Shown: positions 1 to 9,728 of the stretch, in pieces | Layout: every line of letters starts with the position of its first letter | Numbering within the stretch: the first letter of the stretch is position 1 | Assembly: GCA_003169695.1 (NCBI GenBank) | Contig: PNAS01000026.1 | Span: forward strand, 1-64,000 | Length of the DNA: 64,000 nt | Source of the DNA: Spartobacteria bacterium | GTDB lineage: Bacteria > Verrucomicrobiota > Verrucomicrobiia > Chthoniobacterales > UBA10450 | Reading direction: 5' to 3' | Made by a program: the position numbers and the translations under genes | Notes under the pieces: generated by a model | Databases searched by the model: none | Seen by the model: only the letters and a program-made list of their open reading frames with translations | What the model was told of the DNA's origin: nothing

Positions 1-194
1 TTTGAATTAATCACCATCGCAAATGAGTCCGGGTTTTGTGAAGCGCCCGCGCCCGACACAATCTTCGTCGGGATTTCCACGCAATCTTGACCTTCGCTCA
101 GCATGCGCTTGATCGCGCCAGTCTGGCCGGCGATCTTCGCGTCCGGACAACCGAGGTGCGTCTTTCTTCCTCGGGATATTGTGCTGATGTTTGC
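1..194 (-). CDS. possible 3' portion of an unidentified gene, runs off the left edge
   Basis: An open minus-strand frame runs from a stop at 195-197 to the window edge without interruption. It reads as plausible protein, with segments such as GCPDAKIAGQTGAIKR followed by DCVEIPTKIVSGAG. The first ATG in the frame is at 104. I do not recognise the family. The other frames here read as arginine- and serine-rich shadow sequence, which is why this one is preferred. It could be a decayed fragment. Confidence 0.3.
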
Positions 195-738
195 TCACGA
201 TTACTGAGATTGAAGCGCAGTGGTGAACCAGCGATCGCTATTGTGGCAAACAGTGCTTGCATTCCGATTGTGGCCGCGGTTTCTGGTTGGCTGGGGGTCG
301 CAGTGACTGAGTTGATCATGCGGCGGTTCGATCCCAGCAGAAAGACCAAGAATGAAGCCGGCCGACAAAATTGTCGGCATATCCAGCGCATTAGTCGACA
401 AAAGCCGCAGGTCTTCCAATTCATATACCCAAATGAAGGCGCACTGTGGCTTTCCGCGGCCGGAGAAACGGGCAAGATTCCGGCGATGAACCCAAAACTG
501 CTTGCATTTCTGCTTGGGTTTTCTGCAGGAAAGAAAAAGCCGCATGCACATCTTTCAAACGACACGCATCCGGCACAACGAAAACAGTGAAACCGGCACG
601 AAATTTCAAGATAACGCGCAAAACGTCTCTATCAGCGCAGCCGAGGCTTGTCGCACCGCGAAACACAAGTAAAGATGTTGCCGCCAGATCGAGTGATGTG
701 GCGGCAAAAAACAACGAACAACACGAAAGGGTACTATT
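195..738. other. stretch without a convincing gene
   Basis: Several 100-160 codon frames overlap here on both strands, but none has a convincing ribosome binding site, a recognisable motif, or protein-like composition. The region may hold a decayed gene. The promoter for the small gene at 739 probably lies in its last 100 bases. Confidence 0.4.
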
Positions 739-939
739 ATGGCGGACGAAAAAAAAGGCAAAAAGCCGGATGATAAACAAGGCGGAAAAGGCGGCGAAAA
801 GGGCGGCGACTCGAGCGAGGCCGGCGGTCGTGGGAGTCAACTTCTTTACACTTGCTTCAATGACGGAGCGGGCAACTACGTCTCGGTGGGCTGGACTTAT
901 TTCACGTGCTGGAAGTGCGGCGCGTTGAACTACATGTAA
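739..939 (+). CDS. small Gly/Lys-rich protein with C-terminal cysteine pair
   Basis: This 66-residue protein starts at an ATG preceded by the purine-rich GAAAGGG. The first 35 residues are almost entirely Lys, Gly, Asp, Glu and Ser and should be disordered. The last 30 residues contain an ordered-looking patch with three cysteines (YTCFND, then TCWKCG) and aromatic residues. The composition suggests a soluble peptide with a small metal- or disulfide-stabilised tail, or possibly a ribosomally made precursor peptide, but no modification enzyme lies next to it. The family is not recognised. An intrinsic terminator begins 20 bases after the stop, so it is a stand-alone transcription unit. Confidence 0.65.
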   Translation: MADEKKGKKPDDKQGGKGGEKGGDSSEAGGRGSQLLYTCFNDGAGNYVSVGWTYFTCWKCGALNYM

Positions 940-959
940 TCTGCCCCTCTGGGCCCGGC

Positions 960-998
960 GGAAGCGCAGGATTTTCATATCCTGCGCTTCCATTTTCT
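960..998 (+). terminator. intrinsic terminator after the small Gly/Lys-rich gene
   Basis: A perfect 13-bp stem (960-972 pairing with 979-991, GGAAGCGCAGGAT) closes a 6-base loop and is followed by the T-rich ATTTTCT. It lies directly after the gene ending at 939. Confidence 0.75.
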
Positions 999-1304
999 GA
1001 TTCCAGGCTGCCACCGAGTATGGGCGCGGCGGCCAAAAGAAACCGATCCCAAGGCATAGACCACCCAATCCCCGCTGCGGTTGCCAGGTGAATCCCACGC
1101 CCTTTTAACCCGAACAAGGTTTTCGGCAAGAATCACAAAATGGGCCTGGAGGGGGGTTCAACGTTCGAGGAGTCAGGATTTCTTATGCACATTTCTTGTT
1201 CATTTTAGCGAATTTGAAAAAAGGGGAATGAACCCCCTAGGCTCCACGGCGCAGCCGACCTCAGATCGAACCTATCCAGTCTCAGACTGTGAAACGTTTC
1301 GACG
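999..1304. other. intergenic region upstream of the CheB/CheR gene
   Basis: No gene is seen. A short G4/C4 inverted repeat (AGGGG, AATGAA, CCCCCT) lies near 1224-1240, about 70 bases before the downstream start. No convincing promoter could be assigned by eye. Confidence 0.4.
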
Positions 1305-4001
1305 ATGAGCGCCGGTTACTCTTCGGCTGTTGAAAAAACCGCCAGGATGGAACACAATGGAGGCGAGGTGCTGCTGATGCGGCGTGTCCCCCTGAGAGGA
1401 AAAACAAAATCCCTTGCGGTTCAGAAGAGAGCGAAAACGGGGGCGCAGAAGCCGACTGTAGTCGCTCCCGCGGGAAAACGCCGCCTGGTCTCCAGCTTCT
1501 ATATCGTGGGGCTCGGGGCTTCAGCGGGTGGACTGGAGGCGCTGCGCAGCTTTTTCGAAGCGGTGCCTGCGAAGAGTGGCGTGGCTTTCGTGGTCATTCA
1601 GCACCTCGCGCCGAATCATCGCAGTCAGATGGTGGAGTTACTCGCGACACATACGCCGGCGCCGGTCCACCAGATCGAGGACGGCGTGACGCTCCAGCCA
1701 GACCACGTCTATGTAATCCCGCCGGGCAAGTGCGTGAAGATTTTTCGCGGCAAGCTCTTTCTCATCGATCCCGAAAAGAGAGCGCCGCATTTGCCCATCG
1801 ATCAATTCTTCCGCTCGCTGGCCGAGGATTGCGGGGAGCTGGCGATCGGCGTTGCGCTTTCCGGAACGGGTAGCGACGGCACGCTCGGCGTCCGCGCGAT
1901 CAAGGAAGCTGGTGGCACGGTGATGGTACAGGACGAAGCGTCCGCGAAGTTTAGCGGGATGCCGGACAGTGCCAGCGCCACCGGACTGGCGGATTACATT
2001 CTGCCGCCGGCTGAGATGGCGCGCGAATTGTTAAAGTTTATCCGGCATCCGTTCGTCGCGCGCGCGACGAACGTGGCGCTCAAAGTCGGCGAGACCAACC
2101 TGCGCAAAATCCTCAGCATCATTCACGGGCAAACCGGCATCGACTTCACCGGCTACAAGCAGAGCACGGTGGTCCGCCGCATCGAGCGGCGTATCGGCAT
2201 CGCACAGCTCTCCGGTCCCAGTGACTATTTGGAATTTCTCCAGCAATCGGAACAGGAAGTCGTGGCGCTTGGGCACGACCTGCTGATCAACGTCACGAGG
2301 TTCTTTCGGGATGGCGAAGTCTTTGGCGTTTTGCGTAGCGAGATATTGCCGGTAATCCTGAAGCGGGCGGCCCAGCAGAAAACGCTCCGCATCTGGGTGC
2401 CGGGCTGCGCTACAGGGGAAGAGGCTTACTCGATCGCCATGCTCCTGCAGGAACTCGTGACGGCTCGCGGCGAGAAGTGGGACGTGAAAATTTTCGCGAC
2501 CGATGTGGATAGGAACTCCATCGAATGCGCTAGCCGCGGGCTTTATCCTAAGAGCATTGTTGCGGACGTCGCTCCCGAGTTGCTGGCACGTTTTTTCGTG
2601 GAGGAAAGCGGCGACTTGCGAATCTCCAGGGAGATCCGCGAGCAAATCGTCTTTGCGCAGCAAAATATTCTGTGCGATCCACCGTTCACGCACGTCGATC
2701 TGATCTCGTGCCGCAACCTGCTCATTTACTTGCGGGCGGACTCGCAGGACAAGGTAATGGGGCTGCTCCATTTTGCGCTGCAGGGCGGTGGCTATCTGCT
2801 GCTTGGGACGAGCGAGACCATCGGTGATCGAGAGGATGCTTTCGATACCGTGAACGCCAAGATGCGCATCTTCAAAAAGCGCACCGACTCGACCCCCACG
2901 ATCGCTGAGGCGTTGCGCAGCGCCCCGACCGCCAACGGCCCTCACAAACCCGCGCAGCTCGGACGCGTTCTTCCGGACAAGACGCGCCAGGAAAAGATTT
3001 GGGAGACGATCAGCGCGCAGCTGATGATGGAATTTGGGACGACGTGCCTCGTGCTCAACGCGAAGGACGAAATCCTGCGCAGCTTCGGCGAGCCGCAGCG
3101 GTTTCTCTCGGTGCATCCGGGTCGGGCGAGCCTCAGCGTTCTGAAGTTGCTGCCGCGCGGGTTGTCGCTGGCGTTGTCCAGAGCGCTCCGCCGGGCGGCA
3201 AAGGAACAGCAAACCGTCCGGTATTCCGGTGTGCGATTATCGGACGACGGCGGGGCTGGGGTCATCGATCTCAAAGTCGAGCCGCTGGCTGCGGAGTCAG
3301 ATCACGCCGGCACGATGCTCGTCTTTTTTCAGGAAGCCAAAGCTGCCCCCGCTGCGTCGGAGCGTAACGAGTTCAATCTCTCCAGCGAATCCATTGGCCG
3401 CATCGCCGATTTGGAGGATGACTTGGAGAGCACGAAAGAGAGCCTTCAGGTGGCCACCGAGGACAAAGAGACCGCCCAGGAGGAACTTCAAGCCACCAAC
3501 GAGGAATTGCTTGCCGGGAACGAAGAACTGCAAAGCAGCAACGAAGAACTCGAATCGGTAAATGAAGAGCTGACTACGCTTAACGCCGAATATCAGGAGA
3601 AGATTGCCGAGCTGATCGAGTCAAACAACGACCTCGAGAACTTTCTGCGCACTTCGGACGTCGCCACGATTTTCCTCGACGGCGCCCTGCGCCTGCGCCG
3701 GTTCACTCCCGCGGTGGCCCGCGAAATTCCACTCCAGCAGCACGACCTTGGCCGGCTGCTTACGGAGTTCGCGCATCCGCTCATTGCGGCGATCGCCGAG
3801 GATTCACCGGGCGTTGCCGCAAGTGGCGAGGCGATCATGAAGACCGTCGAGACACGCCCCGGTGTCTTGCATCTCCTGCGCATTACGCCTTATCGCCGCG
3901 AAGGCGCAACTGATCGCGGCCTCGTCGTCACCATCCTCGATGTCAGCGCGCTCCACAGGGCAAAGAGCCCTTCTGGCAAACGCGAGCTTTCCGCGGAATA
4001 A
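1305..4001 (+). CDS. CheB-CheR-PAS fusion chemotaxis-type signalling protein
   Basis: This 898-residue cytoplasmic protein joins a methylesterase and a methyltransferase. A basic leader of about 60 residues precedes a CheB domain with the family's Ser-His-Asp triad visible as S73 (GASAGG), H100 (VIQHLAP) and D191 (GTGSDG). A CheR domain follows at about 255-520, with the SAM-binding VPGCATGEEAYS at 365-376 and CRNLLIYL later. Next comes a Glu/Asn-rich coiled coil of repeated NEEL units at about 715-780, and a PAS-like region at the C-terminus. Relatives often continue into a histidine kinase; here the chain stops after PAS and a kinase gene follows about 220 bases downstream. No receptor or flagellar genes are near, so it may serve a stress or biofilm pathway instead of chemotaxis. 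Upstream in-frame ATGs make the exact start uncertain. Confidence 0.93.
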   Translation: MSAGYSSAVEKTARMEHNGGEVLLMRRVPLRGKTKSLAVQKRAKTGAQKPTVVAPAGKRRLVSSFYIVGLGASAGGLEALRSFFEAVPAKSGVAFVVIQHLAPNHRSQMVELLATHTPAPVHQIEDGVTLQPDHVYVIPPGKCVKIFRGKLFLIDPEKRAPHLPIDQFFRSLAEDCGELAIGVALSGTGSDGTLGVRAIKEAGGTVMVQDEASAKFSGMPDSASATGLADYILPPAEMARELLKFIRHPFVARATNVALKVGETNLRKILSIIHGQTGIDFTGYKQSTVVRRIERRIGIAQLSGPSDYLEFLQQSEQEVVALGHDLLINVTRFFRDGEVFGVLRSEILPVILKRAAQQKTLRIWVPGCATGEEAYSIAMLLQELVTARGEKWDVKIFATDVDRNSIECASRGLYPKSIVADVAPELLARFFVEESGDLRISREIREQIVFAQQNILCDPPFTHVDLISCRNLLIYLRADSQDKVMGLLHFALQGGGYLLLGTSETIGDREDAFDTVNAKMRIFKKRTDSTPTIAEALRSAPTANGPHKPAQLGRVLPDKTRQEKIWETISAQLMMEFGTTCLVLNAKDEILRSFGEPQRFLSVHPGRASLSVLKLLPRGLSLALSRALRRAAKEQQTVRYSGVRLSDDGGAGVIDLKVEPLAAESDHAGTMLVFFQEAKAAPAASERNEFNLSSESIGRIADLEDDLESTKESLQVATEDKETAQEELQATNEELLAGNEELQSSNEELESVNEELTTLNAEYQEKIAELIESNNDLENFLRTSDVATIFLDGALRLRRFTPAVAREIPLQQHDLGRLLTEFAHPLIAAIAEDSPGVAASGEAIMKTVETRPGVLHLLRITPYRREGATDRGLVVTILDVSALHRAKSPSGKRELSAE

Positions 4002-4224
4002 AACCGACTCGGCGACGCCACCAGCATCGAAAGAGTCTCAATCGGTCCCGTCGCTTGCGGTAATCAGATCGACAATGTTGGCACGGTCGTCCTTTTTTTG
4101 AGGCTTAGGCTCGTTCATAGCATGGTTTTTGCTCTGAATTGAGACCTTCGCCTATTTTCTGAAGCTCACGCTGGGTTTGGATGGACTTCACGGAAACAGG
4201 CGCAGACTGAAAAAGCGAGCGCAC

Positions 4225-5961
4225 ATGAAAGCCACCGCGTTGAAGCTCACTCCAGCTTACAGAACGCTGCGTTGCCGCGCGGAGCAGCGTCTGCGCGTCG
4301 TGCGGCCCGCACCCAACGAGTCGCAAAGCGTACAAGATCTACGCTCGGCGGTGGAAGAGCTGCATATTTTCGACGCCGAGCTGCAGATTCAAAACGAAGA
4401 GCTGCTCGATAGCCGCGCGCAGATCGAAGAATCGCAGAAGAAATATTTCCGCCACTTCGATCTGGCACCCGTCGGCCTGATCCGGCTGGACCACAAGGGC
4501 CTGATCCTCGCCGCCAACATCCTCGGAGCGCAGATGCTCGACGTGAATCGTCTACAGCTTCACGCACTGCCTCGGCTATTCCTGGCCCACGTCGCCCCGG
4601 ATTCGCTCGCCACCTTCCACCAGCACCTCGAATCCGCGCTCGCCTCGGGCAAAATGGAAACGTGTGAACTCTCGCTCCGGAACGTCGCCGGCCACGAGAC
4701 TTTCGTGCGCATGCAGAGCGTGATCAGCCACGGCGAGCGGGCTCAGTTGGATTACTATATTACGCTTACCGACCTCACAGAGCGCCGCGAGATCGAGCAA
4801 AAGCTCGAGCTCCAAAAGGTTCTGGCTGAAGCCGCCGTGGCCTCCAAAGAACTTTTGTTCGGGATGCTTTCGCACGAGTTGCGCACCCCGCTCACGCCAC
4901 TGATTGCGCTCCTTCAACACCTCGCTGCCGACGAACGGCGCTCGGTGGAGGATCTAGAGACGTTCGCAATTATGCGCCGCAATCTTGATTTGGAGATCCA
5001 TCTCATCGATGACCTTCTCGACGTCACACGCATAACCGGCGGCAAGCTCCAGCTGCGTCGCGAAATCATCGATGTGCGCCTGTGTCTCCAGCAGGCGATT
5101 GGAATCTGCCAGGCCGAGATCCACGGCAAAGGACTCCAGCTCGCGATCAACCTCGATGCCCCGCGCCACTTTATAAACGCCGATGCCAGCCGGCTTCAGC
5201 AGGTCTTCTGGAACCTGATCAAGAATGCGGTCAAGTTCACCCCCACGGGTGGTCAGATCACCATTGAGACTCGTTGCGACCACGCTTCCAATCTGACCGT
5301 TGAGTTTCGCGATACAGGCATCGGAATTGAGTCGTGGCCATTGGGGCGCGTCTTCGATCCGTTCTTCCAAGTGGGGCACTCGCTCAGGCAGCGGACCGGG
5401 GGCCTTGGGCTCGGCCTGGCGATTTGCAAAGCGATCACCGAAGCGCACGGCGGCACGCTCACCGCCGCCAGCGCTGGACTGGGCAAGGGCGCGACTTTTC
5501 GCCTTGAACTCGCAACGGTCGGCGAGCCCGATGTGAAAATGGGCGCGCTTGCCACCGGCGCTGCAATTCCGGCACGACGCGAAGGCCTGCGGCTGCTCCT
5601 TGTGGAGGATCATGACGACACCCGCGAAGTTCTCGCGCGGTTGCTGAGTCGGCGAGGATACGAAGTCGACGCAGCCCGGAACGCCCAGGAGGCGCGCTCG
5701 CTTTCCAGCGGAAAAACCTTCGACCTGCTCGTAAGTGACATCTCGCTGCCGGATGCCACGGGTTACCAGTTGCTCGATGAGTTGGGCGCCCGACATGGGC
5801 TACGCGGCATTGCGATGAGCGGGTTCGGCTCGGACGCCGACTTGGCTCAGAGCAAGGCAGCCGGTTTTCTGGAACACTTGATCAAGCCGATTGACGCGAA
5901 AGTGCTGGATGCCGCCATCCAGCGTGTTGTCGAGAATCAGTGCTCAAGTAGCGTTTCGTGA
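4225..5961 (+). CDS. PAS-histidine kinase-receiver hybrid sensor
   Basis: This 578-residue hybrid kinase has no membrane segment. Domains in order are a short coiled coil, a PAS domain (about 75-195), the H-box MLSHELRTPL with phospho-acceptor H217, an ATPase domain with the N-box NLIKNAVKF, DTGIGI and a GLGLGLAI lid, and a C-terminal receiver (LLVEDHDD start, acceptor D505 in VSDISLPD). Autophosphorylation and relay to its own receiver are expected. The ATG at 4225 is chosen over one 48 bases upstream because that leader (RRRLKKRAH) looks unconserved. It lies behind the CheB-CheR-PAS gene on the same strand, and the two together equal the single-chain CheBR-kinase architecture seen elsewhere. 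Confidence 0.92.
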   Translation: MKATALKLTPAYRTLRCRAEQRLRVVRPAPNESQSVQDLRSAVEELHIFDAELQIQNEELLDSRAQIEESQKKYFRHFDLAPVGLIRLDHKGLILAANILGAQMLDVNRLQLHALPRLFLAHVAPDSLATFHQHLESALASGKMETCELSLRNVAGHETFVRMQSVISHGERAQLDYYITLTDLTERREIEQKLELQKVLAEAAVASKELLFGMLSHELRTPLTPLIALLQHLAADERRSVEDLETFAIMRRNLDLEIHLIDDLLDVTRITGGKLQLRREIIDVRLCLQQAIGICQAEIHGKGLQLAINLDAPRHFINADASRLQQVFWNLIKNAVKFTPTGGQITIETRCDHASNLTVEFRDTGIGIESWPLGRVFDPFFQVGHSLRQRTGGLGLGLAICKAITEAHGGTLTAASAGLGKGATFRLELATVGEPDVKMGALATGAAIPARREGLRLLLVEDHDDTREVLARLLSRRGYEVDAARNAQEARSLSSGKTFDLLVSDISLPDATGYQLLDELGARHGLRGIAMSGFGSDADLAQSKAAGFLEHLIKPIDAKVLDAAIQRVVENQCSSSVS

Positions 5962-6007
5962 TTTAGCGGTTCAATCACCGGTTCACTTAGTTAAGTCGCT
6001 AAGTGAT

Positions 6008-8137
6008 CTAAAACGGAGTCTGCATCTGCAAGTTCTTCACTAGAAACGCCCACTGGTCGGTCACTTCCTCGATGACCTTGGAGGTAGGCTTACCCGCACC
6101 GTGGCCGGCGCGCGTCTCGATCCTAATCAAGATCGGTGCTGGTCCTGCTTGGGCGGCCTGTAAAGCGGCGGCAAACTTGAAGCTATGTCCTGGGAACACG
6201 CGATCGTCGTGATCGGCTGTCGTGATTAACGTCGGTGGATACCTTGTCCCTGATTTGATATTGTGCAGCGGCGAATACTTGTAAAGCGCGGCGAATTCGT
6301 CGGCCACTTCAGATGAGCCATAATCCGAGGTCCACGCCCAACCGATCGTAAATTTCTGAAATCGCAGCATGTCTAGCACACCCACCGCTGGGAGGGTGGC
6401 GCCCCACAGATCGGGCCGTTGCGTCAAGGCCGCGCCGACGAGTAACCCGCCGTTGCTGCGTCCACTGATGGCAAGTTTCGGCGTGGAAGTGTATTTATTC
6501 GCGATGAGCCATTCGCCCGCGGCAATGAAGTCGTCGAAAACGTTTTGTTTACGCAGTTTAGTCCCGGCGAGGTGCCATTCCTCACCGTACTCGCCGCCGC
6601 CGCGAAGGTTTGCCACCGCATAAACGCCACCCATTTGCAGCCAGGCGGCAATCGCGGGAGAGAAGGAGGGCGTGATGGAAATATCGAAGCCGCCATACCC
6701 ATAAAGCAGAGTCGGATTGTTGCCATTTTTCTCGAGGCCCTTCCGATACGTCAGGAACATCGGCACGTTTGTCCCATCCTTACTCTGATAAAAAACCTGC
6801 TCGGAAGTGAACTCATCCGATTTGAAATCGACTTTGGAGCGGAAGAGGACAGCACTTTGGCTGGTCTTCACATCGTAGCGATAGACCGTCGGCGGCTCGG
6901 TGAAGCTGACATACGAGTAAAACGTCTCCGTGTCCTTGCGTTTGCCGGTGAAGCCGCTCGCGGTCCCCAGCCCGGGTAATGGAATTTCTCCCGCCTGTTT
7001 GCCCGAAAGCTCAAACAGCCGGACGACCGAATGTGCGTCCTTCAGGTAACTCGCTATGAAGCGATCGCCAACTAAATCCACGCTTTCGAGTTTATCGGCT
7101 GCTTCCGGCACCACAGTCGTGATGCGGTCCGGCTTAACGGCGTCGATCGCGACGATGCGGCCTCTCGGCGCGTTCAGGTCAGTCGAAAACCAGAACGCGT
7201 TTCCTTCGTAACCGATGAACTTGTAGGAGGCGTCTTGTTTGTTTAACAGCTCGACGACCTTTGAGTTCGGGCTTTGCAGGTCCTCGTAGAAGATTTGATT
7301 CTTCGGGTCCGTTCCCTGGGAAACAGTGATAACGAGAATGCGTCCGTCCTCGGTAACTTCGGCGCTGAAATTCCAATCTTTGTGATCTCTCCGTTCATAG
7401 ATCAACTCGTCCTTCGACTGCGGCGTTCCGAGTTTGTGGAAGTAGAGCTTGTGAAAGTAGTTCGCCAGTTTCAGCTGATCTCCAGAGGCGGGCGCGTCGT
7501 AGCGGCTGTAAAAAAATCCGCTCCCGTCGTGCTTCCACGAGGCAGCTGAAAATTTCACCCACTTCACGTCATCGGTGAGATCTTTGCCCGTTTCGATGTC
7601 GCGAACTTTCCATTCCTGCCAATCCGAGCCGGCGTCCGCCAATCCGTAAGCCAGCAACCGGCCGTCGGCCGTCACGTCGACCCCGCTGAGGGCGACGGTG
7701 CCATCTTTTGAGAGCGTATTCGGATCGAGCAACGGCTTCACTTCGCCCGGTAAACTCGGCCCGGTGTAGAGCACACCCTGGTTTTGCAAACCCGTGTTCT
7801 TGGAAAAGAAATAGCGACCGCCGTCTCGAAACGGCACAGTGTGCTTCTCGTAATTCCAGAGCGCCGTCAGTTTGTCATTGATTCGTTTCCGCTCCGGAGT
7901 GCCTGCCAGATAGTCGAACGTAAGCTTATTCTCCGCCTCGATCCATTTCTTGGTCGGTCCGGAGTCGGCGTTTTCGAGATCGCGATAGGGATCGAAGACT
8001 TTCGTGCCGAAATAACCATCGACCTGACCGCTTTTCGTCGGCTGCGGATAAGCGAAGTGGTCGCCCTCCGCAGCCGCGAGCGCTTGTAGGCCAGCGAAAG
8101 ATGCGGCGAGAAAAAAGGACGGCGAGAAGCGTTTCAT
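6008..8137 (-). CDS. exported prolyl oligopeptidase family serine peptidase (S9)
   Basis: This 709-residue protein starts with a signal peptide (KRF, a hydrophobic core, ALAAAEG), so it should act in the periplasm. Residues of about 30-430 form the N-terminal propeller, and the rest is the alpha/beta-hydrolase domain. The nucleophile S561 sits in GRSNGG, the Asp in DHDDRVFPG and the His in RAGHGAGKP, all matching the S9A prolyl oligopeptidase pattern. The length is normal for the family. These enzymes cut short peptides after proline. It converges with the sensor kinase gene and the two stops are 46 bases apart. No operon partner is evident. Confidence 0.95.
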   Translation of the reverse strand: MKRFSPSFFLAASFAGLQALAAAEGDHFAYPQPTKSGQVDGYFGTKVFDPYRDLENADSGPTKKWIEAENKLTFDYLAGTPERKRINDKLTALWNYEKHTVPFRDGGRYFFSKNTGLQNQGVLYTGPSLPGEVKPLLDPNTLSKDGTVALSGVDVTADGRLLAYGLADAGSDWQEWKVRDIETGKDLTDDVKWVKFSAASWKHDGSGFFYSRYDAPASGDQLKLANYFHKLYFHKLGTPQSKDELIYERRDHKDWNFSAEVTEDGRILVITVSQGTDPKNQIFYEDLQSPNSKVVELLNKQDASYKFIGYEGNAFWFSTDLNAPRGRIVAIDAVKPDRITTVVPEAADKLESVDLVGDRFIASYLKDAHSVVRLFELSGKQAGEIPLPGLGTASGFTGKRKDTETFYSYVSFTEPPTVYRYDVKTSQSAVLFRSKVDFKSDEFTSEQVFYQSKDGTNVPMFLTYRKGLEKNGNNPTLLYGYGGFDISITPSFSPAIAAWLQMGGVYAVANLRGGGEYGEEWHLAGTKLRKQNVFDDFIAAGEWLIANKYTSTPKLAISGRSNGGLLVGAALTQRPDLWGATLPAVGVLDMLRFQKFTIGWAWTSDYGSSEVADEFAALYKYSPLHNIKSGTRYPPTLITTADHDDRVFPGHSFKFAAALQAAQAGPAPILIRIETRAGHGAGKPTSKVIEEVTDQWAFLVKNLQMQTPF

Positions 8138-8257
8138 AGAGACGACGGATAAGACGCTTCGCCGCTGTGCGCAACGTTCTTCAGAACGCGATCGTGATCA
8201 GGCGCGGTGGCGTTCTTCTGTAGAGGCGGTGTCGCCGTCGCTAAGGAAATTGGAAAT

Positions 8258-9577
8258 CTAGCGATCTCCTTCGGTACCGCCGGCGGGCAAATGCGCCGCC
8301 TTCCAATCCATCGCCATCCGGATGCGCGCGCGACCGCTCGGGTGATCGAAGAAGATGAATTCTTCCAGCGGGGTTGGATCTAACTTGCGGTAAGCGCCCA
8401 GCTTCAGAGCGACCTTCGCCATACCGTCCGGTTCCCGTGATGTATTAATGCTGAATGCATCCGCCTCGCGTTCGGTCACCCGCACCGCAGTGTTCGAGAC
8501 GGGCGTCAGCAGAAAAAACACCGTCGCGAAGATCAGGGAGAGGACGGGAAGGCCGGCTGGGTCGGCAACCCCACGAACCCCCCAGCGATCGCCCCAACAT
8601 CGCACCGCGATATCGAAACATGCTTTGGCGACCGCGAACCCAATCAAAAAGAAAAGGCCGGAATACATGACGAGTTTTACGCTGTGATTCAGGATGTAGT
8701 GTCCCATCTCGTGGGCCATGACTTCGCGAATTTCAGGAAGCGTGCATTGCTTGAGCAAATTATCGTTCAACGCGATTCGAGTTGTCCCGAGAAAACCGGC
8801 GACATTCGCGCTTACGCGATTCGATTGGCGCGAGGCATCGACCTCGAAAACTTGCGTGACCGGAATTTCATTCGCACGGGCCAGCGCGAGAATCGGTTCG
8901 CTGATCGCCGGATCGTTGAGTGGTTTGTAGGTGTTGAAGATTGGCTCGATGTAAACCGGGGCGAGCATAGTGCCGAGCATGTCAAAGATTATCGAGACGA
9001 TCGTGCCCCAGATCCACCAAGTTCGAGTTGCGCGACGGAACACCGCGTAGAGGCCGATGAGCAACAGGCAGGTGACGATCAGCTGCACCGCCAGCGCGAT
9101 CAGCTGCTCCCGAAACCACTGAGAAAAATTCTGCGTCGCCAGCCCGTAAGCGTGTTCACGAAAAAAATGCTCGTACACGTTTAAGGGGAATTCCAAGAGC
9201 GCAGTTACCAACACGAAAGCAATCGCGTAGAGTGCGACCTGCATTGCTTTGAAGCGCGTCTTTCGCTCCGCAAAATCACGCATTCGCGCCGAGATACGCG
9301 AGCCCAGCAGAAAAAGGGAAATCGCCACCGTTAAGAGAAAATTCCAGAGGATCAGCCAGTAGCCGCCCTCGAAATAGGCGTCGGATTTCGCCCGTTTCTC
9401 CGCGGGCACGGTGTCGAGCCAGGCCCGGGTCGCCGTGGCCGGATCGGCGTTTGGCGCAATGGAAGGGGCGGGCGCGGAGATTGTTGGCGCCGCGGAAATT
9501 TCCTGCGCGGAAGCCTCCGCGCAAATTCCCAGAAAAAACGCCACAGCAATCGAAAAGACAGCGACGGAAGATTTCAT
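8258..9577 (-). CDS. M48 family (Ste24-like) membrane metalloprotease
   Basis: The protein is about 439 residues when started at the ATG at 9577; an upstream extension to 9685 reads unlike a signal sequence and is dropped. A signal peptide or first helix (KSSVAVFSIAVAFFLG) is followed by several membrane helices, as in the CAAX-protease N-terminal domain. The zinc motif AHEMGHYILNH (HExxH) comes next, with a downstream EREADAF that supplies the third ligand. In bacteria this fold takes part in membrane protein quality control. It runs divergently from the HEAT-like gene, with about 150 bases between the starts. Confidence 0.9.
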   Translation of the reverse strand: MKSSVAVFSIAVAFFLGICAEASAQEISAAPTISAPAPSIAPNADPATATRAWLDTVPAEKRAKSDAYFEGGYWLILWNFLLTVAISLFLLGSRISARMRDFAERKTRFKAMQVALYAIAFVLVTALLEFPLNVYEHFFREHAYGLATQNFSQWFREQLIALAVQLIVTCLLLIGLYAVFRRATRTWWIWGTIVSIIFDMLGTMLAPVYIEPIFNTYKPLNDPAISEPILALARANEIPVTQVFEVDASRQSNRVSANVAGFLGTTRIALNDNLLKQCTLPEIREVMAHEMGHYILNHSVKLVMYSGLFFLIGFAVAKACFDIAVRCWGDRWGVRGVADPAGLPVLSLIFATVFFLLTPVSNTAVRVTEREADAFSINTSREPDGMAKVALKLGAYRKLDPTPLEEFIFFDHPSGRARIRMAMDWKAAHLPAGGTEGDR

Positions 9578-9728
9578 GATCGGGCGAGCGTAGAGGATTC
9601 CATCCAGAAGGAAAGGCGCTTGATTCGGCCCGCCTTCCTCCGAAACGGCTGCGTCGTCTGCGAAGCTCGCTCTCGCCTGCCGCAACTGACCTTGTGCTCG
9701 TTAGGTGTCGCTGCGTATCGTGAGCACC

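Noticed and set aside
2031-3212. 393-codon frame antisense to the CheB-CheR gene
   Set aside because: It is the shadow of a GC-rich gene with intact motifs; the antisense product is Arg/His/Gln-rich without motifs.
4038-4118. 26-residue minus-strand frame starting MNEPKPQKKDD before the hybrid kinase
   Set aside because: The composition is protein-like, but there is no ribosome binding site and it is too short to support without homologues.
4954-5796. 280-codon frame antisense to the hybrid kinase
   Set aside because: It is a shadow; the plus-strand gene has complete kinase and receiver motifs.
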